In this document: positions 20,509 to 21,071 of the stretch, piece after piece
Layout: each line of letters begins with the position of its first letter
Position numbering within the stretch: position 1 is the stretch's first letter
NCBI GenBank assembly: GCA_022592445.1
Contig: JABYQR010000546.1
Span: 1-21,071 of the forward strand
Direction: 5' to 3'
From: Cytidiella melzeri
Taxonomy: Eukaryota; Basidiomycota; Agaricomycetes; Polyporales; Irpicaceae
DNA: 21,071 nt
The notes under the pieces: model-generated
What the model saw: the letters and a program-made list of their open reading frames with translations, nothing else
What the model was told of the DNA's origin: nothing
Databases searched by the model: none
Program-made: the position numbers and the translations under genes

Positions 20509-20858
20509 ACGGACTCTCTGTAAATCGAACTATACCACGCACTGTATATTATAAAATATTGCGATGTGTACTCTTATACTTGTTACAAACGGTCATTTTT
20601 CATTAGGGTAGTCCGTAGTGTACTTGTATACTTTCTCTATCTCTCTCTTGTTCTGCTTCGAGTCACGACCATAACGTAGCGCATTCTGACGAACTTTTAT
20701 GACTTTTCTTTGCATAGTTTGTAACGTTGTACTCTGGCTTCATTAGCGTGTACAAATCTCGAATTACACCTTTTTGACACAGAGAATGTTTGTGACGTCA
20801 CAGTGTTGCAAGACCCTGTGAAATACAACTGTGCCTAACTGCTATAGATATTGTTTGA
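20509..20858. other. AT-rich intergenic stretch
   Basis: Follows the frameshifted gene. TATAAAATATT-type sequence (about 20546-20560) may act in 3'-end formation. No gene is seen. Confidence 0.45.
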
Positions 20859-21071
20859 AGGAGATTAAACGAAGTTTATAGAATTATTGCATTGGTAACA
20901 CAGGACCGGTATCTTGAACCTTTTGAACATCAGAAAGAACTCATTAGAGGTTACATAGGATCTGTACCGCATCTTGACGTACCTGCTTTAGTCACTGCAT
21001 ACTTTCAAGACTTAGCAAATTGTCGAGAATCAGAACGACAGAACAACGAACCAGAAGTAGTAATAGATCAG
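20859..21071 (+). CDS. Open frame running off the window end, unknown
   Basis: 71 codons without stop from just after TGA 20856-20858 to the last base, with no ATG inside, so it would be an internal exon or a decayed gene. The translation is amphipathic and charged (DRYLEPFEHQKELIRGYIGS, then VPALVTAYFQDLANCRE). No family is recognised. A stop-free run of this length can arise by chance, so support is weak. Confidence 0.3.

Overview
The window looks like chromosomal DNA of a filamentous basidiomycete, probably an Agaricomycete. The genes are interrupted by many short introns (mostly 47-110 nt, GTRNGY...YAG type, many with CTNAC-like branch sites). The proteins belong to fungal families, and there is a fungal LTR-retrotransposon remnant. 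All gene models below were spliced by hand from the sequence: every exon chain keeps one open frame, but no transcript data were available.

Layout. (1) 1-1113, plus strand: the C-terminal 306 residues of a Golgi pH regulator (GPHR/GPR89) type membrane protein, cut by the window edge. (2) 1945-3887, plus: a 593-residue protein with a fungal signalling-type N-terminal helical domain, a Cys/His-rich motif and degenerate ankyrin repeats. (3) 3888-5698: about 1.8 kb with no supportable gene, holding a perfect 11-bp hairpin. (4) 9973-5699, minus: an eleven-exon, 1230-residue transposase-like protein with a plausible D-D-E triad and zinc-binding motifs, intact across all ten introns. (5) 11174-10261, minus: a two-exon 288-residue protein of unknown family. 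(6) 11847-13941 and 14728-17136, plus: two tandem paralogues with a trypsin-like catalytic triad (TARHV, RDFC/QDLC, GDSGS), an unusual N-terminal domain and a long charged helical insert between His and Asp. The second copy ends in three exact 90-bp repeats encoding 30-residue hydrophobic units. (7) about 17940-18330: an LTR end with TATA box, clustered TGAGTCA sites and a primer-binding site matching the anticodon arm of initiator tRNA-Met, as in Ty1/copia elements that use a half-tRNA primer. (8) 19106-20508, plus: an unrecognised intronless gene apparently split by a one-base frameshift. (9) 20859-21071: an open frame running off the end.

The most interesting part is the tandem protease pair, one apparently soluble and one with a repeated hydrophobic tail. 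It lies in a neighbourhood of lineage-specific genes (ankyrin/NLR-like protein, transposase-like gene, orphan gene, retroelement debris). That setting resembles fungal allorecognition or defence loci, but a functional link is inference only.
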